From Microlunatus capsulatus (GTDB lineage: Bacteria; Actinomycetota; Actinomycetes; Propionibacteriales; Propionibacteriaceae), in NCBI RefSeq assembly GCF_017876495.1, contig NZ_JAGIOB010000001.1, forward strand, positions 3,782,001-3,846,000: a stretch of DNA of 64,000 nt, given 5' to 3'. Position numbers and translations under genes: made by a program. This document shows, piece by piece, positions 8,710-19,386 of the stretch. Every line of letters starts with the position of its first letter. Within the stretch, counting starts at the first letter, position 1. The notes under the pieces were generated by a model that was not told the DNA's origin, searched no databases, and worked only from the letters and a program-made list of their open reading frames with translations.

Positions 8710-9966
8710 GTGCGCGACGTGGTCATCCTGGGCAGTACCGGCAGCATCGGCACGCAGGCGCTGGAGGTCATCGCCGCCCGGCCGGAGGAGTTCCGCGTCG
8801 TGGGGCTCGCCGCGGGCGGGAGCCAGGTGCAGCTGCTGGCCCGGCAGGCGCTGGAGACCGGCGCCGACGTCGTCGCCGTCCACCAGGCGACGGCCGTCCA
8901 GGACCTGCAGCTCGCGTTCTACGCCGAGGCCAGCCGCCGCGGCTGGGCCACCGGCGACACCCGGCTGCCCAAGATCCTCGCCGGCCCCGACGCCGCCACC
9001 CTGCTGGCCGCGCACCCCTGCGACGTCGTCCTCAACGGCATCACCGGCTCCGCCGGCCTGGCCCCGACGCTCGCCACCCTGGCCACCGGCCGGACCCTCG
9101 CCCTGGCCAACAAGGAGTCCCTCGTCATCGGCGGCGCCCTGGTCACCGGTGCCGCCGCGCCCGGCCAGGTCGTCGCCGTCGACTCCGAGCACTCCGCCAT
9201 CGCCCAGTGCCTGCGCGGCGGCACCGCCGCCGAGGTCGACCGGCTGGTGCTCACCGCCAGCGGCGGGCCCTTCCGCGGCCGCACCCGGGCCCAGATGGCC
9301 GACGTCACCCCGGCGGAGGCGCTCGCCCACCCCACCTGGGACATGGGCCGGGTCATCACCACCAACTCCGCGACCCTGGTCAACAAGGGCCTCGAGCTGC
9401 TGGAGGCGCACCTGCTCTACGGCGTCGACCTCGACCGGATCGACGTCGTCGTGCACCCGCAGTCAGTGGTGCACTCGATGGTGCAGTTCGTCGACGGCTC
9501 GACGCTGGCCCAGGTGTCCCCGCCCGACATGCGGCTGCCCATCGCCCTGGGCCTCAGCTGGCCCGACCGGACGCCGGGGGCGGCCGCCTCCTGCGACTGG
9601 ACCCAGGCGGCCAACTGGACCTTCGAGCCCCTGGACGACGAGGCCTTCCCCGCGGTCGAGCTCGCGCGGCGGGCCGGTCGGCTCGCGGGCACTGCGCCGG
9701 CGGTGTTCAACGCCGCCAACGAGGAGTGCGTCGACGCCTTCCACGACGGGCGGATCGGCTTCCTGCGCATCCTCGAGATCGTCGAGGCCGTCCTCGAGGA
9801 GCACGTCGCCCCGGCGCCCGGGTCACGGCCCGGCGCTGCTCCCACCGCCGACGTAGGCTCGTCGCTGGTCCCGTCGTCCGACCTCAGCCTCGAGCTGGTG
9901 CTGGCCGCGGACCGCTGGGCGCGCGGCCGCGCCCGGGCCCTGACCGCGCAGCACCCCGACGAGTAA
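8710..9966 (+). CDS. dxr: 1-deoxy-D-xylulose 5-phosphate reductoisomerase
   Basis: This enzyme converts DXP to 2-C-methyl-D-erythritol 4-phosphate with NADPH, the committed step of the MEP isoprenoid pathway. The 418 residues match the family size. NADPH-binding GSTGSIGTQ is at residues 7-15, [11 protein letters not shown] near 130, metal and substrate residues in [17 protein letters not shown] and [12 protein letters not shown]. The GTG at 8710 is the natural start; a poor -10 candidate CACACT stands 6 nt upstream. It heads the conserved actinobacterial unit dxr-rip1-ispG, with 11 nt to the next gene. Confidence 0.97.
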   Translation: MRDVVILGSTGSIGTQALEVIAARPEEFRVVGLAAGGSQVQLLARQALETGADVVAVHQATAVQDLQLAFYAEASRRGWATGDTRLPKILAGPDAATLLAAHPCDVVLNGITGSAGLAPTLATLATGRTLALANKESLVIGGALVTGAAAPGQVVAVDSEHSAIAQCLRGGTAAEVDRLVLTASGGPFRGRTRAQMADVTPAEALAHPTWDMGRVITTNSATLVNKGLELLEAHLLYGVDLDRIDVVVHPQSVVHSMVQFVDGSTLAQVSPPDMRLPIALGLSWPDRTPGAAASCDWTQAANWTFEPLDDEAFPAVELARRAGRLAGTAPAVFNAANEECVDAFHDGRIGFLRILEIVEAVLEEHVAPAPGSRPGAAPTADVGSSLVPSSDLSLELVLAADRWARGRARALTAQHPDE

Positions 9967-9977
9967 GAGGCTCCCCG

Positions 9978-11276
9978 ATGGACCTGGTCATCTACCTCGG
10001 CGGCGCCGTCCTCTTCTTCGCCCTGGTGATGGCCTCGATCGGCCTGCACGAGATCGGCCACCTAGTGCCGGGCAAGCTCTTCGGCGTCAAGACCACCCAG
10101 TACTTCGTCGGCTTCGGCAGGACGCTGTGGTCGCGCCGGCGCGGGGAGACCGAGTACGGGGTCAAGGCCATCCCGCTCGGCGGCTACGTCCGCTTCGTCG
10201 GCATGTTCCCGCCCTCGAAGGAGCGGCCTGGCCAGGTCCGGGCCGGTCGCACCGGGCTCTTCCAGAGCATGGCCGACAACGCCCGCGCCGCCGAGTACGT
10301 CGACATCCTGCCCGAGGACGAGGGCCGGCTGTTCTACCAGAAGGCGTGGTGGAAGAAGCTGGTGATCATGGCCGGCGGCCCGCTGATGAACGTCCTGCTG
10401 GCCTTCCTCATCCTGCTGGGCGTCACCGCCACCTACGGCGTCAACCGCTCGACGCTGACCGTCGCCGGCGTGCCGGAGTGCATCGTGGCCGCCGACGCCA
10501 CCGACCGCAGCTGCACCGGCCAGCCGGCCAGCCCGGCGGCCCGCTCGGGCATCCGGCCCGGGGACACCATCGTCGCCTTCAACGGCCGCGTCGTGAGCAG
10601 CTGGGACGACGTCTCCACCGCCATCCGCGCGAACCTCGACCGCACCGCCGCCATCACCGTGCTGCGCGACGGCCAGCGGGTGGACCTGACGCCCGTCCCC
10701 ACCGTCATCACCGGGGTGCCGGACCGCTACGACCCGAGCAAGCGGGTCGCCGCCGGGTTCTTCGGCGTGCAGCCGGTGGTCGAGCGCCAGCGCGGCGGCC
10801 CCGTCGCCGTCGTGCAGGACATGTGGGGGATGACGAAGCAGACCGCGGTCGCGCTCGTCGCCTTCCCGGCCAAGGTCTACTTCACCGCCTACAACCTGGT
10901 GACCGGCAAGCCGCGCGACGTCTACGGGCCGATGAGCATCCTCGGCGCCAGCCGGGCGGCCGGCGAGATCGCCAGCACCGACCAGATCGGGGCGTCGGCG
11001 AAGGTGGCCAGCCTGTTCACGGTGCTGGGCTCGGTCAACCTGTTCGTGGCCCTGTTCAACTTCGTCCCGCTGCTGCCCCTGGACGGCGGCCACATCGTCG
11101 GCGCGCTCTACGAGGGGCTGCGCCGCGGCCTCGCCCGGCTGTTCCGCCGGCCCGACCCCGGGCACGTGGACACGGCCAAGATGTTGCCCGTCGCCTATCT
11201 TGTAGGGAGCGTCATCGCGGTCTCCGGCGTCGTGCTGATCCTGGCTGACATCATCGACCCGATCCGCCTCTTCTGA
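9978..11276 (+). CDS. rip1: Site-2 (M50) intramembrane metalloprotease, Rip1/RseP type
   Basis: 432 residues from the ATG at 9978. The zinc site HEIGH (residues 24-28) lies in the first membrane helix, and the third ligand is in the [12 protein letters not shown] motif near residue 365. A PDZ domain sits between ([19 protein letters not shown], around residue 190). At least four hydrophobic helices are visible. Rip1/RseP cleaves anti-sigma factors and other single-pass membrane proteins after a first cut. The gene follows dxr by 11 nt and precedes ispG by 40 nt, which is the standard actinobacterial order. Confidence 0.95.
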   Translation: MDLVIYLGGAVLFFALVMASIGLHEIGHLVPGKLFGVKTTQYFVGFGRTLWSRRRGETEYGVKAIPLGGYVRFVGMFPPSKERPGQVRAGRTGLFQSMADNARAAEYVDILPEDEGRLFYQKAWWKKLVIMAGGPLMNVLLAFLILLGVTATYGVNRSTLTVAGVPECIVAADATDRSCTGQPASPAARSGIRPGDTIVAFNGRVVSSWDDVSTAIRANLDRTAAITVLRDGQRVDLTPVPTVITGVPDRYDPSKRVAAGFFGVQPVVERQRGGPVAVVQDMWGMTKQTAVALVAFPAKVYFTAYNLVTGKPRDVYGPMSILGASRAAGEIASTDQIGASAKVASLFTVLGSVNLFVALFNFVPLLPLDGGHIVGALYEGLRRGLARLFRRPDPGHVDTAKMLPVAYLVGSVIAVSGVVLILADIIDPIRLF

Positions 11277-11316
11277 CCGCCGTACGCCCGCACGCCACCC
11301 CAACCCGGAAGAACGC

Positions 11317-12486
11317 ATGAGCATCGACCTGGGCCTGCCCGCCCTGCCCCCGCCCGTCCTCGCCCCGCGCCGCAAGACGCGCAAGATCAAGGTCGGCAAG
11401 GTCGACGTCGGCGGCGACGCCCCCGTCAGCGTGCAGTCCATGACCACCACGCTGACCTCCGACATCAACGCGACGCTGCAGCAGATCGCCGAGCTCACCG
11501 CCACCGGCTGCGACATCGTCCGCGTCGCGGTCCCCAGCCAGGACGACGCCGACGCGCTCCCGGCCATCGCCGCCAAGTCGCAGATCCCGGTGATCGCCGA
11601 CATCCACTTCCAGCCCAAGTACGTCTTCGCCGCCATCGAGGCGGGCTGCGCGGCCGTCCGGGTCAACCCGGGCAACATCCGCGCGTTCGACGACCAGGTC
11701 AAGGAGATCGCCCGCGCGGCGGCCGACCACGGCACCTCGATCCGGATCGGCGTCAACGCCGGCTCCCTCGACAAGCGGCTGCTGGCCAAGTACGGCAAGG
11801 CGACGCCCGAGGCGCTGGCGGAGTCGGCGCTGTGGGAGGCCAGCCTGTTCGAGGAGCACGGCTTCCGCGACTTCAAGATCAGCGTCAAGCACAACGACCC
11901 GGTGATCATGGTCCGCGCCTACGAGCTGCTGAGCGAGGCCTGCGACTACCCGCTGCACCTCGGTGTCACCGAGGCGGGCCCGGCGTTCCAGGGGACGATC
12001 AAGTCCGCCGTCGCCTTCGGCGCCCTGCTGTCCAAGGGGATCGGCGACACGATCCGCGTCTCCCTCTCGGCCCCGCCGGTCGAAGAGGTCAAGGTGGGCA
12101 TCCAGATCCTGCAGTCGCTGAACCTGCGCCCCCGCAAGCTCGAGATCGTCTCCTGCCCCTCCTGCGGCCGCGCCCAGGTCGACGTCTACAAGCTGGCCGA
12201 GGAGGTCACGGCCGGGCTCGAGGGCCTGACCGTGCCGCTCCGCGTCGCCGTCATGGGGTGCGTCGTCAACGGCCCCGGGGAGGCCCGCGAGGCCGACCTC
12301 GGCGTCGCCTCCGGCAACGGCAAGGGCCAGATCTTCGTCCGCGGCGAGGTCGTCAAGACCGTCCGCGAGGCCGACATCGTCGAGACCCTCATCGAGGAGG
12401 CCCTGCGGCTCGCCGAGTCCATGCCTGCCGGCGAGGGCGGGCCCGAGGTCTCGGTGGCCGGCGGTCCCGTGCCGGCCCGGGTCTGA
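11317..12486 (+). CDS. ispG: 4-hydroxy-3-methylbut-2-en-1-yl diphosphate synthase (flavodoxin)
   Basis: The enzyme reduces 2-C-methyl-D-erythritol 2,4-cyclodiphosphate to HMBPP, a late step of the MEP pathway, using a 4Fe-4S cluster. The 389 residues are typical of the short bacterial form. The N-terminal TIM barrel has VSVQSMTTT near residue 35 and VRVNPGN near 110. Cluster cysteines are in [11 protein letters not shown] and in [10 protein letters not shown] near the C-terminus. The ATG at 11317 follows CCGGAAGAACGC. It shares the pathway with dxr two genes upstream. Confidence 0.97.
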   Translation: MSIDLGLPALPPPVLAPRRKTRKIKVGKVDVGGDAPVSVQSMTTTLTSDINATLQQIAELTATGCDIVRVAVPSQDDADALPAIAAKSQIPVIADIHFQPKYVFAAIEAGCAAVRVNPGNIRAFDDQVKEIARAAADHGTSIRIGVNAGSLDKRLLAKYGKATPEALAESALWEASLFEEHGFRDFKISVKHNDPVIMVRAYELLSEACDYPLHLGVTEAGPAFQGTIKSAVAFGALLSKGIGDTIRVSLSAPPVEEVKVGIQILQSLNLRPRKLEIVSCPSCGRAQVDVYKLAEEVTAGLEGLTVPLRVAVMGCVVNGPGEAREADLGVASGNGKGQIFVRGEVVKTVREADIVETLIEEALRLAESMPAGEGGPEVSVAGGPVPARV

Positions 12487-12497
12487 ACGGGCCGACG

Positions 12498-13376
12498 GTG
12501 ACCGAGGCCGCGGGCAGGACCGGGACGGGGCTGCGGGACGACGGCGCGGTCCGCGTCCTCGGCCGGGCCGACCTGCCGGCGGCCATCCGGGTGCTGTCCG
12601 CCCGGCCGGTGGAGAACGTCTTCGTCGCCTCCCGGGTGCGCGCGGCCGGTCTCGACCCGGCCAGCCTCGGCTGCCCCGTCTGGGGCTACGAGCGCGACGG
12701 CGTGCTGCGGGCGCTGTGCCACGCCGGCTCGAACCTCGTCCCCGTCGGGGCGGGGCCCGAGGCTCTGGCCGCCTGGACCGAGTTCGCCGGTCCGCAGCGG
12801 ATGTGCGCGTCGATCATCGGCCCGTCCGACGTGGCCATGTCGCTGTGGCAGCGGCTGGGGGAGCGGTGGGGGCCGGCCTGGAGCCAGGCCCGCGACGTCC
12901 GCCCGCACCAGCCCGTGATGGCCATCGACCAGGAGCCGGCCGTCGCGCCGGACCCGCGCGTCCGCCGGGTGACCCTCGACCAGTGGGACGCCTACACCGA
13001 CGCCGCCGTGAAGATGTACACCGAGGAGATCGGCGTCTCCCCGGTCCAGGGCAACCCGGCCGGCTACCGCTTCTACGTCCGCCAGCTCATCACCTCCGGC
13101 CGGGCCTTCGGCATCTTCGAGGGCGGCCGGGCGGTGTTCAAGGCCGACCTCGGCTCGGTCTCGGGCACGGTCTCCCAGGTGCAGGGCGTCTGGCTCGACC
13201 CCGAGCTCCGCGGGCAGGGGCTGGCCGCGCCGGCGATGGCGGCGGTCGTGCAGATGGCGCGGTCCGTGGTGCCCACGGTCTCGCTCTACGTGAACGACTA
13301 CAACCGGCCCGCGCGGGCGACCTACGCCCGCGTCGGCTTCGCCCAGGTCGGGGAGTTCGCGACCATCCACTACTGA
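12498..13376 (+). CDS. GNAT-family N-acetyltransferase with DUF4081 head
   Basis: 292 residues from the GTG at 12498, 11 nt after ispG. The N-terminal half (VRVLGRADLPAAIRVL to about residue 130) fits the DUF4081 domain, and the C-terminal half is a GNAT fold with the acetyl-CoA loop in VWLDPELRGQGLAAPAMAA and the final strand SLYVNDYNRPARATYARVGF. This DUF4081-GNAT pair is found next to ispG in many actinobacteria. The acetyl acceptor is unknown. Confidence 0.88.
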   Translation: MTEAAGRTGTGLRDDGAVRVLGRADLPAAIRVLSARPVENVFVASRVRAAGLDPASLGCPVWGYERDGVLRALCHAGSNLVPVGAGPEALAAWTEFAGPQRMCASIIGPSDVAMSLWQRLGERWGPAWSQARDVRPHQPVMAIDQEPAVAPDPRVRRVTLDQWDAYTDAAVKMYTEEIGVSPVQGNPAGYRFYVRQLITSGRAFGIFEGGRAVFKADLGSVSGTVSQVQGVWLDPELRGQGLAAPAMAAVVQMARSVVPTVSLYVNDYNRPARATYARVGFAQVGEFATIHY

Positions 13377-13444
13377 GCACCCGGCCGCCCCCGCGGTCCG
13401 GGTCCGCGCCCGATTCCGGGTCGTGGGGACCGGCCCCGCGTCGG

Positions 13445-13450
13445 TAGGGT
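13445..13450 (+). promoter_or_regulatory. -10 box upstream of proS
   Basis: TAGGGT, with the proS start 56 nt further on, would give a leader of about 49 nt that contains the GAAGAGG ribosome site. Confidence 0.4.
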
Positions 13451-13505
13451 GAGCGGCGGCTCCCGCCCGTCGCGGGCGCCGTCGTCGTCGGAAGAGGCCT
13501 GCTCA

Positions 13506-15329
13506 GTGATCACCCGTATGTCGGAGCTGTTCGTCCGCACCCTGCGCGAGGACCCGGCCGACGCCGAGGTCCCCAGCCACCGCTGGCTCGTCCGGGCGGG
13601 CTACATCCGCCGCGTGGCCCCCGGCATCTACAGCTGGCTGCCGCTGGGCTACAAGGTGCTCCGCAACGTGGAGCGGGTCATCCGCGAGGAGATGGAGGCC
13701 ATCGGCGCGCAGGAGGTGCACCTGCCGGCGCTGCTGCCGCGGGAGCCCTACGAGGCGACCGGCCGCTGGACCGAGTACGGGCCCAACCTCTTCCGCCTGC
13801 AGGACCGCCGGGGCGGGGACTACCTGCTGGGGCCGACGCACGAGGAGATCTTCGCGCTGCTGGTCAAGGACCTGTACAGCTCGTACAAGGACCTGCCGCT
13901 CTCGCTCTACCAGATCCAGACCAAGTACCGAGACGAGGCGCGTCCGCGCGCCGGCATCCTGCGCGGCCGCGAGTTCGTCATGAAGGACTCCTACTCCTTC
14001 GACGTCAGCGACGCCGGCCTGCAGAAGTCCTACGACCTGCACCGCGACGCCTACGTCAAGGTCTTCGACCGGCTCGGCTTCTCCTACGTCATCGTCTCGG
14101 CGATGTCGGGCGCGATGGGCGGCTCGCGCAGCGAGGAGTTCCTCGCGATCTCCGACACCGGCGAGGACACGTTCGTCCGCTCCCCGGGCGGCTACGCGGC
14201 CAACGTCGAGGCAGTCCGCACGCCGGCCCCCGACCCGGTCCCCTTCGACGACCTGCCGGCCGCGCACGTCGAGGACACCCCGGGCACCCCGACCATCGAG
14301 ACCCTCGTCGCCGTGGCGAACGAGCGCGTCCCGCGCGCCGACCGGCCCTGGACCGCGGCGGACACCCTCAAGAACGTCGTCGTCGTGCTGCGCCAGCCCG
14401 ACGGCACCCGGGAGCCGCTGGTCATCGGCCTGCCCGGCGACCGCGAGGTCGACCTCAAGCGGCTGGGCGCCCAGGTGGAGCCGGCCGAGGTGGAGCCGTT
14501 CACCGAGGAGGACTTCGCCGACCACCCGGGGCTGGTCAAGGGCTACATCGGGCCCTCCCTCCTGGGCGGCGGCCCTGGCGAGCAGGCCACCGCAGCCCTC
14601 GGGACCGAGTCCGCCACCGGCATCCGCTACCTGGTCGACCCCCGCGTCAGCACCGGCACCGCCTGGGTGACCGGCGCGAACGAGCCGGGCCGGCACGTCT
14701 TCGACCTGGTCGCCGGCCGCGACTTCACCCCCGACGGCACGGTCGAGGCCGCCGAGGTGCGCGCAGGCGACCCGGCCCCGGACGGCAGCGGTCCGCTGCA
14801 GCTCGCCCGGGGCATCGAGATGGGCCACATCTTCCAGCTGGGCCGCAAGTACGCCGAGGCGCTGGGGCTCAAGGTGCTCGACGAGAACGGCAAGCTCGTC
14901 ACCGTCACCATGGGGTCTTACGGCATCGGGGTCTCCCGCGCCGTCGCCGCCGTGGCCGAGAACACCTGCGACGAGCGCGGCCTGGTCTGGCCGCGCGAGC
15001 TCGCGCCGTTCGACGTCCAGGTGCTGGCCACCGGCAAGGGCACCGAGGTGCTCGAGTTCGCCACCGACCTGGCCCGCCAGCTCGACGAGGCCGGCGTCGC
15101 CGTCCTGCTCGACGACCGCAAGGCCAGCCCCGGGGTGAAGTTCGCCGACGCCGAGATCATGGGCATGCCGACGATCGTCGTCGTCGGCCGCGGCCTGGCC
15201 GACGGCGTCGTCGAGGTCCGTGACCGGCGCACCGGGGTGCGCACCGACGTGCCCGTCGCCGACGCGCTGGGCGAGGTCGTCACCGCCGTCCGCGGCCGGC
15301 CCGAGTTCGACCGCGCGGACCAGCTCTGA
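13506..15329 (+). CDS. proS: Prolyl-tRNA synthetase
   Basis: This class II synthetase charges tRNA-Pro in the cytoplasm. 607 residues from the GTG at 13506 ([16 protein letters not shown]), chosen because it matches the family N-terminus and has GAAGAGG upstream. Motif 1 region is around [19 protein letters not shown], motif 2 in [19 protein letters not shown], and motif 3 in [13 protein letters not shown] near residue 475. The insertion between motifs 2 and 3 (residues about 220-410) is the editing domain of bacterial-type ProRS. The anticodon-binding domain fills the C-terminus ([13 protein letters not shown]). Confidence 0.97.
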   Translation: MITRMSELFVRTLREDPADAEVPSHRWLVRAGYIRRVAPGIYSWLPLGYKVLRNVERVIREEMEAIGAQEVHLPALLPREPYEATGRWTEYGPNLFRLQDRRGGDYLLGPTHEEIFALLVKDLYSSYKDLPLSLYQIQTKYRDEARPRAGILRGREFVMKDSYSFDVSDAGLQKSYDLHRDAYVKVFDRLGFSYVIVSAMSGAMGGSRSEEFLAISDTGEDTFVRSPGGYAANVEAVRTPAPDPVPFDDLPAAHVEDTPGTPTIETLVAVANERVPRADRPWTAADTLKNVVVVLRQPDGTREPLVIGLPGDREVDLKRLGAQVEPAEVEPFTEEDFADHPGLVKGYIGPSLLGGGPGEQATAALGTESATGIRYLVDPRVSTGTAWVTGANEPGRHVFDLVAGRDFTPDGTVEAAEVRAGDPAPDGSGPLQLARGIEMGHIFQLGRKYAEALGLKVLDENGKLVTVTMGSYGIGVSRAVAAVAENTCDERGLVWPRELAPFDVQVLATGKGTEVLEFATDLARQLDEAGVAVLLDDRKASPGVKFADAEIMGMPTIVVVGRGLADGVVEVRDRRTGVRTDVPVADALGEVVTAVRGRPEFDRADQL

Positions 15330-15350
15330 CGCGCGCGGCCGGCTGAGCCG

Positions 15351-16142
15351 GTGGACGGCCTGGACCTGCCGGTCCTGACCCTCGCCCTGCTGGTCCTCGC
15401 CGCCTTCGCCGCCGGCTGGGTGGACGCCGTCGTCGGCGGGGGCGGGCTCGTGCAGCTGCCCGCTCTCCTGATCGGCTTGCCCAGCACCGCCGAGCCGGCC
15501 GCGGTGCTGGGCACCAACAAGGTCTCCTCGATCTTCGGCACGGCGACCAGCTCGGTCACCTACGCCCGCCGGATCCGGCCCGACTGGCGGACGCTGCTGC
15601 CCCTGGTCGTCGCGTCCGGCGCCGGCTCGGTGGGCGGCGCGCAGCTGGCGAAGTTCCTGCCCAAGGAGTACTTCACCCCGATCGTGCTGGTGGCCCTGGT
15701 GGTCGTCGGGCTCTACACCTGGCGCCGGCCCCAGCTGGGGATGGTGTCCGAGCGCAAGCACGAGGGCGGGGCGCACTACGGCCGCACCGCGCTGATCGGC
15801 CTGGCCGTCGGCGCCTACGACGGCTTCCTCGGCCCGGGCACGGGCTCCTTCTTCGTCATCCTGCTGGTCGGCGTGCTGGGCTACGGCTTCCTCGAAGCCA
15901 GCGCCAAGGCCAAGATCGCCAACCTGGTCACCAACCTGTCCGCGCTGGCGGTCTTCGCCGCGCACGGCTCGGTGCTCTGGGCACTGGGCCTGTCCATGGG
16001 GGCGGCCAACCTCGTCGGCGGCTTCATCGGCGCCCGCACCGCGATCGAGCAGGGCAACGGCTTCGTCCGCAAGGTCTTCCTCGTCGTCATCGCCGCGCTC
16101 GTCGTGAAGCTCGCCTACGACACCGTGCGCCAGCTCACCTGA
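15351..16142 (+). CDS. TauE/SafE-family membrane permease
   Basis: 263 residues with about seven or eight hydrophobic helices. The paired signatures of the family are present: AGWVDAVVGGGGLVQLPAL near the N-terminus and GAYDGFLGPGTGSFF in the middle. Family members export sulfite, sulfoacetate or related anions, but many are unassigned, and nothing nearby gives a substrate. The GTG start lies 21 nt after proS. The gene converges with the DUF4439 gene over a shared hairpin. Confidence 0.9.
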   Translation: MDGLDLPVLTLALLVLAAFAAGWVDAVVGGGGLVQLPALLIGLPSTAEPAAVLGTNKVSSIFGTATSSVTYARRIRPDWRTLLPLVVASGAGSVGGAQLAKFLPKEYFTPIVLVALVVVGLYTWRRPQLGMVSERKHEGGAHYGRTALIGLAVGAYDGFLGPGTGSFFVILLVGVLGYGFLEASAKAKIANLVTNLSALAVFAAHGSVLWALGLSMGAANLVGGFIGARTAIEQGNGFVRKVFLVVIAALVVKLAYDTVRQLT

Positions 16143-16171
16143 CGGCTGGCCGGGCTCAGTCCGGCCAGCCG
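16143..16171. terminator. Bidirectional hairpin between TauE/SafE and DUF4439 genes
   Basis: CGGCTGGCCGG, a 7-nt loop and CCGGCCAGCCG form a perfect 11-bp stem. It directly follows one stop codon and overlaps the end of the converging gene. Confidence 0.6.
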
Positions 16172-17187
16172 GGCCAGGCCCGCAGCGGGGCGCCCCAGGC
16201 CGTCGCGGTCGACGCGGTCGCCGCCAGGGTGTCGAGGGCGGCCGCCCGGTCCGCCGGACGGGCCGCCGCGGCCAGCCAGAGGCCGGCGAAGGGCAGCAGC
16301 CGGGTCTCCACCCCGCGCAGCAGCAGCCGGGCGTCGTCGGCGTCGCGCACCTCGCCGTCCGGGTCGTAGGCCGGGGCGGCGGCGGGGACGTCGGCCCCCG
16401 CGCGGCGGAGCCGGTCGACCAGCCGGTCCTGCAGCGCGCGCCGGGTCCGCAGCCCCGCGAGGGCGCGGTCGTGGGCCTCGCCGTCGGCGGGCAGCTTGCC
16501 CAGCGCCAGCTGGTAGCCCCAGACGGCGGCGTGCAGCGCCGCGACCAGCGCAGAGACGGCCGCGGTGTCGCTGACGACGGTGAGCGGGCGGTGGGCGGCC
16601 ACGGCGGCCGTGCGCGGCGGCTGATCGGCGCCCAGCCCCCGCGCGAACGCGCCGCTGGCGACCGCCATCGAGCCCCAGAGCAGCGCCTCGGGCCCGCTCG
16701 CGGCCAGCGCCGCCGTCCGGTAGCGCGTGGCCAGGGCCCGCTCCTGTGCCACCAGCCGGGCGGTGCCGGGTGCCGCGCCAGAGGAGGGGCTGGGGCTCGG
16801 GCTGGGGCTCGGGCCGGTCGTGGGTCCGGTGGTCGGCCGCCGCGCCGGGTCGGGGGCGGCCAGCGCCGTCGCCCGCTCGGCGTGGGTCCGCTCCAGCAGC
16901 TCCAGCAGGTCGCGGCGCCGGTCGTCGTCGGCGGCCGTGCGACGGCGCTGGGCGCGGGCGCCGGCCACCAGCGCGGTCTCGGCGGCCACGTCGCGGACCA
17001 GCCCGGGGGGCAGCGGCGTCGGGGTCGGCGTGGGCCGCGGGGACCCGCCGGCGGCGGGCACCGGGCCGCGGACGGCCGGGTCGCTGAGGCTGCAGCCCGC
17101 CCCGCCGAGGGCCAGACCGGCCAGCAGGACGGCCCGGCGCGACCAGCGCCACGGCCCCGCCGCGGGGGCGGTGGTCGGGTCGGGCAC
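16156..17187 (-). CDS. DUF4439 ferritin-like lipoprotein
   Basis: 343 residues. After a short basic head ([16 protein letters not shown]) comes a lipobox ending AGCS, so the protein is probably exported and lipid-anchored; the double arginine leaves Tat export possible. A Pro/Thr/Ser linker follows, then two helical sections. The C-terminal 140 residues ([19 protein letters not shown]) fit DUF4439, a ferritin-like four-helix domain. Function is unknown. The gene commonly sits next to rimP in actinobacteria, as here, where it is divergent from it. The GTG start has a -10 box 6 nt upstream. Confidence 0.83.
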   Translation of the reverse strand: MPDPTTAPAAGPWRWSRRAVLLAGLALGGAGCSLSDPAVRGPVPAAGGSPRPTPTPTPLPPGLVRDVAAETALVAGARAQRRRTAADDDRRRDLLELLERTHAERATALAAPDPARRPTTGPTTGPSPSPSPSPSSGAAPGTARLVAQERALATRYRTAALAASGPEALLWGSMAVASGAFARGLGADQPPRTAAVAAHRPLTVVSDTAAVSALVAALHAAVWGYQLALGKLPADGEAHDRALAGLRTRRALQDRLVDRLRRAGADVPAAAPAYDPDGEVRDADDARLLLRGVETRLLPFAGLWLAAAARPADRAAALDTLAATASTATAWGAPLRAWPGWPD

Positions 17188-17193
17188 GGACCG

Positions 17194-17199
17194 ACGGTA
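17194..17199 (-). promoter_or_regulatory. Leaderless-type -10 box of the DUF4439 gene
   Basis: On the minus strand TACCGT is followed by 6 nt and the GTG at 17187. Confidence 0.5.
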
Positions 17200-17212
17200 T
17201 CCCAGCCGCCGG

Positions 17213-17218
17213 TATGAT
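17213..17218 (+). promoter_or_regulatory. Likely -10 box of the rimP-nusA operon
   Basis: TATGAT is the best match to the -10 consensus here. It would give a leader of about 80 nt before rimP. The -35 region is not convincing. Confidence 0.45.
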
Positions 17219-17304
17219 CACGGTGCGCGCCGGGGGTCGTCGACCTCCGTGCCGCGCCGCACCACCGACAACTGCTCCACCACAACCGGATCGAGGGACC
17301 TGCC

Positions 17305-17859
17305 ATGAGAGAGAGCCAGATCGTCGGCCTGCTGGGCCCCGTCCTGGCCCAGCACGGGCTGGACCTCGACGCCGTGGAGGTGCTGCCCGCGGGCAAGCGC
17401 CGGCTGCTCCGCGTCGTCGTCGACGGGGACGGGCCCGAGGGCAAGGGCCCCCTGCTGGACGACATCGCCGAGGCGACCCGGGCGATCTCCGTCGCCCTGG
17501 ACGAGTCGCCGGCCGTCGGCAGCGCCCCGTACACCCTCGAGGTCAGCTCCCGGGGCGTGAGCCGTCCGCTGGAGCTCCCGCGGCACTGGCGGCGCAACGT
17601 CGGCCGGCTGGTTGCGGTGACGACCACGACGGGGGAGACCTTCACCGGGCGCGTCAGCGCCGCCGGCGAGGAGGCCGTGACCCTGGACGTCGAGGGCAGC
17701 GCGCGCGAGCTGGCGCTGGCCGAGGTGGCCAAGGCCCTCGTCCAGGTCGAGCTCAACCGCCCCCGCACCATCGCTGCGGACGAGGACCTCGACGAGGACC
17801 CCGCCGACGACGACACCGAAGACGACGAGAACGACGACGAGACCGAGGACGAGAACTGA
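17305..17859 (+). CDS. rimP: Ribosome maturation factor RimP
   Basis: RimP helps assemble the 30S subunit. 184 residues start at the ATG 17305. The N-terminal domain has [23 protein letters not shown], followed by [20 protein letters not shown], the family core. The C-terminal Sm-like domain runs from about residue 95 to 155. A strongly acidic tail (Asp/Glu almost without break from residue 160) is longer than in most relatives. Its stop overlaps the nusA start by one base (TGATG), so the two are translationally coupled. Confidence 0.95.
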   Translation: MRESQIVGLLGPVLAQHGLDLDAVEVLPAGKRRLLRVVVDGDGPEGKGPLLDDIAEATRAISVALDESPAVGSAPYTLEVSSRGVSRPLELPRHWRRNVGRLVAVTTTTGETFTGRVSAAGEEAVTLDVEGSARELALAEVAKALVQVELNRPRTIAADEDLDEDPADDDTEDDENDDETEDEN

Positions 17860-18842
17860 TGGACATCGACATCTCGGTGCTGCGCCTGCTGGAGCGCGAG
17901 AAGGAGCTGCCCTTCGAGGTGCTCGCCGCCGCCATCGAGGAGGCCCTGCTCGCCGCCTACGACCGCACCGACGGCGCCGTCCCCGGCGCCCGCGTGGAGC
18001 TCAACCGCAAGAGCGGGCACGTCGCGGTGATGGTGCCCGAGCGCGACGAGGAGGGCCAGCGGATCGGGGAGTACGACGCGACCCCCGAGGGCTTCGGCCG
18101 GGTCGCCGCCTCGACCGCCCGCTCGGTCGTCCTGCAGCGGCTGCGCGACGCCGAGGACGAGCAGAAGTACGGCCACTTCGCGGGCGTCGAGGGCGACATC
18201 GTCTCCGGCGTCGTCCAGCAGGGCCGGGACACCCGCACCGTGCTCGTCGACCTCGGCAAGATCGAGGCGATCATGCCGCTGGCCGAGCAGGTGCCGGGGG
18301 AGAGCTACCCGCACGGGAAGAGGATCCGGGTCTACGTCGTCGCCGTCCGCAAGGAGCTGCGCGGGCCCCAGGTCGTCGTCTCCCGCACCCACCCCGGCCT
18401 GGTCGAGAAGCTCTTCAAGCTCGAGGTGCCCGAGATCGCCGACGGCACCGTCGAGATCAAGGCGACCGCCCGCGAGGCCGGCCACCGCAGCAAGATCGCG
18501 GTCGTCAGCCACAACGGCGACGTCAGCGCGAAGGGGGCCTGCATCGGCCCGATGGGCCAGCGCGTCCGGGCGGTGATGCACGAGCTGAACGAGGAGAAGA
18601 TCGACATCATCGACTGGTACGCCGACCCCGCGCGGTTCGTCGCGCAGGCGCTGTCGCCGGCCAAGGTCAGCTCGGTCACCGTGGTGGACCTCGCCGCCCG
18701 TGCCGCCCGCGTGGTCGTCCCGGACTACCAGCTCTCGCTGGCCATCGGCCGGGAGGGCCAGAACGCCCGGCTCGCCGCCCGGCTCACCGGCTGGCGGATC
18801 GACATCCGCTCCGACACCGAGGCCGCGCCCGTCGAGGCCTGA
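17859..18842 (+). CDS. nusA: Transcription termination/antitermination protein NusA
   Basis: NusA binds RNA polymerase and nascent RNA and affects pausing, termination and antitermination. 327 residues from ATG 17859, the actinobacterial short form without C-terminal acidic repeats. The N-terminal RNAP-binding domain covers residues 1-105, the S1 domain 110-180 ([22 protein letters not shown]), and KH1 and KH2 follow ([24 protein letters not shown]; then [19 protein letters not shown]). It is coupled to rimP. Confidence 0.97.
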   Translation: MDIDISVLRLLEREKELPFEVLAAAIEEALLAAYDRTDGAVPGARVELNRKSGHVAVMVPERDEEGQRIGEYDATPEGFGRVAASTARSVVLQRLRDAEDEQKYGHFAGVEGDIVSGVVQQGRDTRTVLVDLGKIEAIMPLAEQVPGESYPHGKRIRVYVVAVRKELRGPQVVVSRTHPGLVEKLFKLEVPEIADGTVEIKATAREAGHRSKIAVVSHNGDVSAKGACIGPMGQRVRAVMHELNEEKIDIIDWYADPARFVAQALSPAKVSSVTVVDLAARAARVVVPDYQLSLAIGREGQNARLAARLTGWRIDIRSDTEAAPVEA

Positions 18843-18888
18843 GCGGGAGGACGGGGCCGGCGCCGTCGGGCCCGCCGCGGCGAGCGGG

Positions 18889-18894
18889 TAGGCT
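18889..18894 (+). promoter_or_regulatory. Leaderless-type -10 box of ylxR
   Basis: TAGGCT is followed by 6 nt and the GTG start at 18901. This suggests that ylxR and infB can be transcribed apart from nusA. Confidence 0.5.
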
Positions 18895-18900
18895 GGCTCC

Positions 18901-19164
18901 GTGAGTCAGCCGGTGCGCACGTGCGTCGGCTGCCGCCGCAAGGCGGGGAAGTCCGAGCTCGTCCGGCTGGTCTGGCAGCAGTCCGTCGTGGTCGACCCCG
19001 CCCAGCGGGAGCACGGTCGCGGCGCCTACCTGCACCCCGGACCCGACTGCGTGGCCCTGGCCGTCAAGCGACGGGCCCTGGGCCGCGCCCTGCGGGTCAC
19101 CGGTGTCGACCCCGAGGTGCTCGCGCGCCGCTGGGACGAGGCCGGAGCGGGACAACTCGCTTAG
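18901..19164 (+). CDS. ylxR: YlxR/RnpM-family RNA-binding protein (DUF448)
   Basis: 87 residues. The family motif is clear at the N-terminus: RTCVGCRRKAGKSELVRLV, then GRGAYLHPGPDCVALAVKRRALGRALR. In Bacillus the family member RnpM binds and modulates RNase P. The two N-terminal cysteines and the later one are present. It keeps its standard place between nusA and infB. Confidence 0.93.
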   Translation: MSQPVRTCVGCRRKAGKSELVRLVWQQSVVVDPAQREHGRGAYLHPGPDCVALAVKRRALGRALRVTGVDPEVLARRWDEAGAGQLA

Positions 19165-19386
19165 GCGATCGGGCCGGACGAGGATAGAGTTCTTCATTGA
19201 CTTCACGGTCGGGGTGCGTCCGCGCGCCCGCTCCGTGGGGTCCGCAGTCAAGCGCCTCCGACCAGGGGCGCCGAACCAGAAAGTGGGCTCACGCTCATGA
19301 CCACTCGATGAGAACCCCTCAATGAGCATGCAAGACAACTAACTGGTCCGGCGCACACAAGACCCGGACCGCCAACAAGGAGAGCA

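Noticed and set aside
13503-18581. A 1692-codon open frame on the minus strand across proS to nusA
   Set aside because: It is antisense to six well-supported genes on two strands, has the His/Asp/Gly/Arg-rich composition of a GC-rich shadow frame, and no domain.
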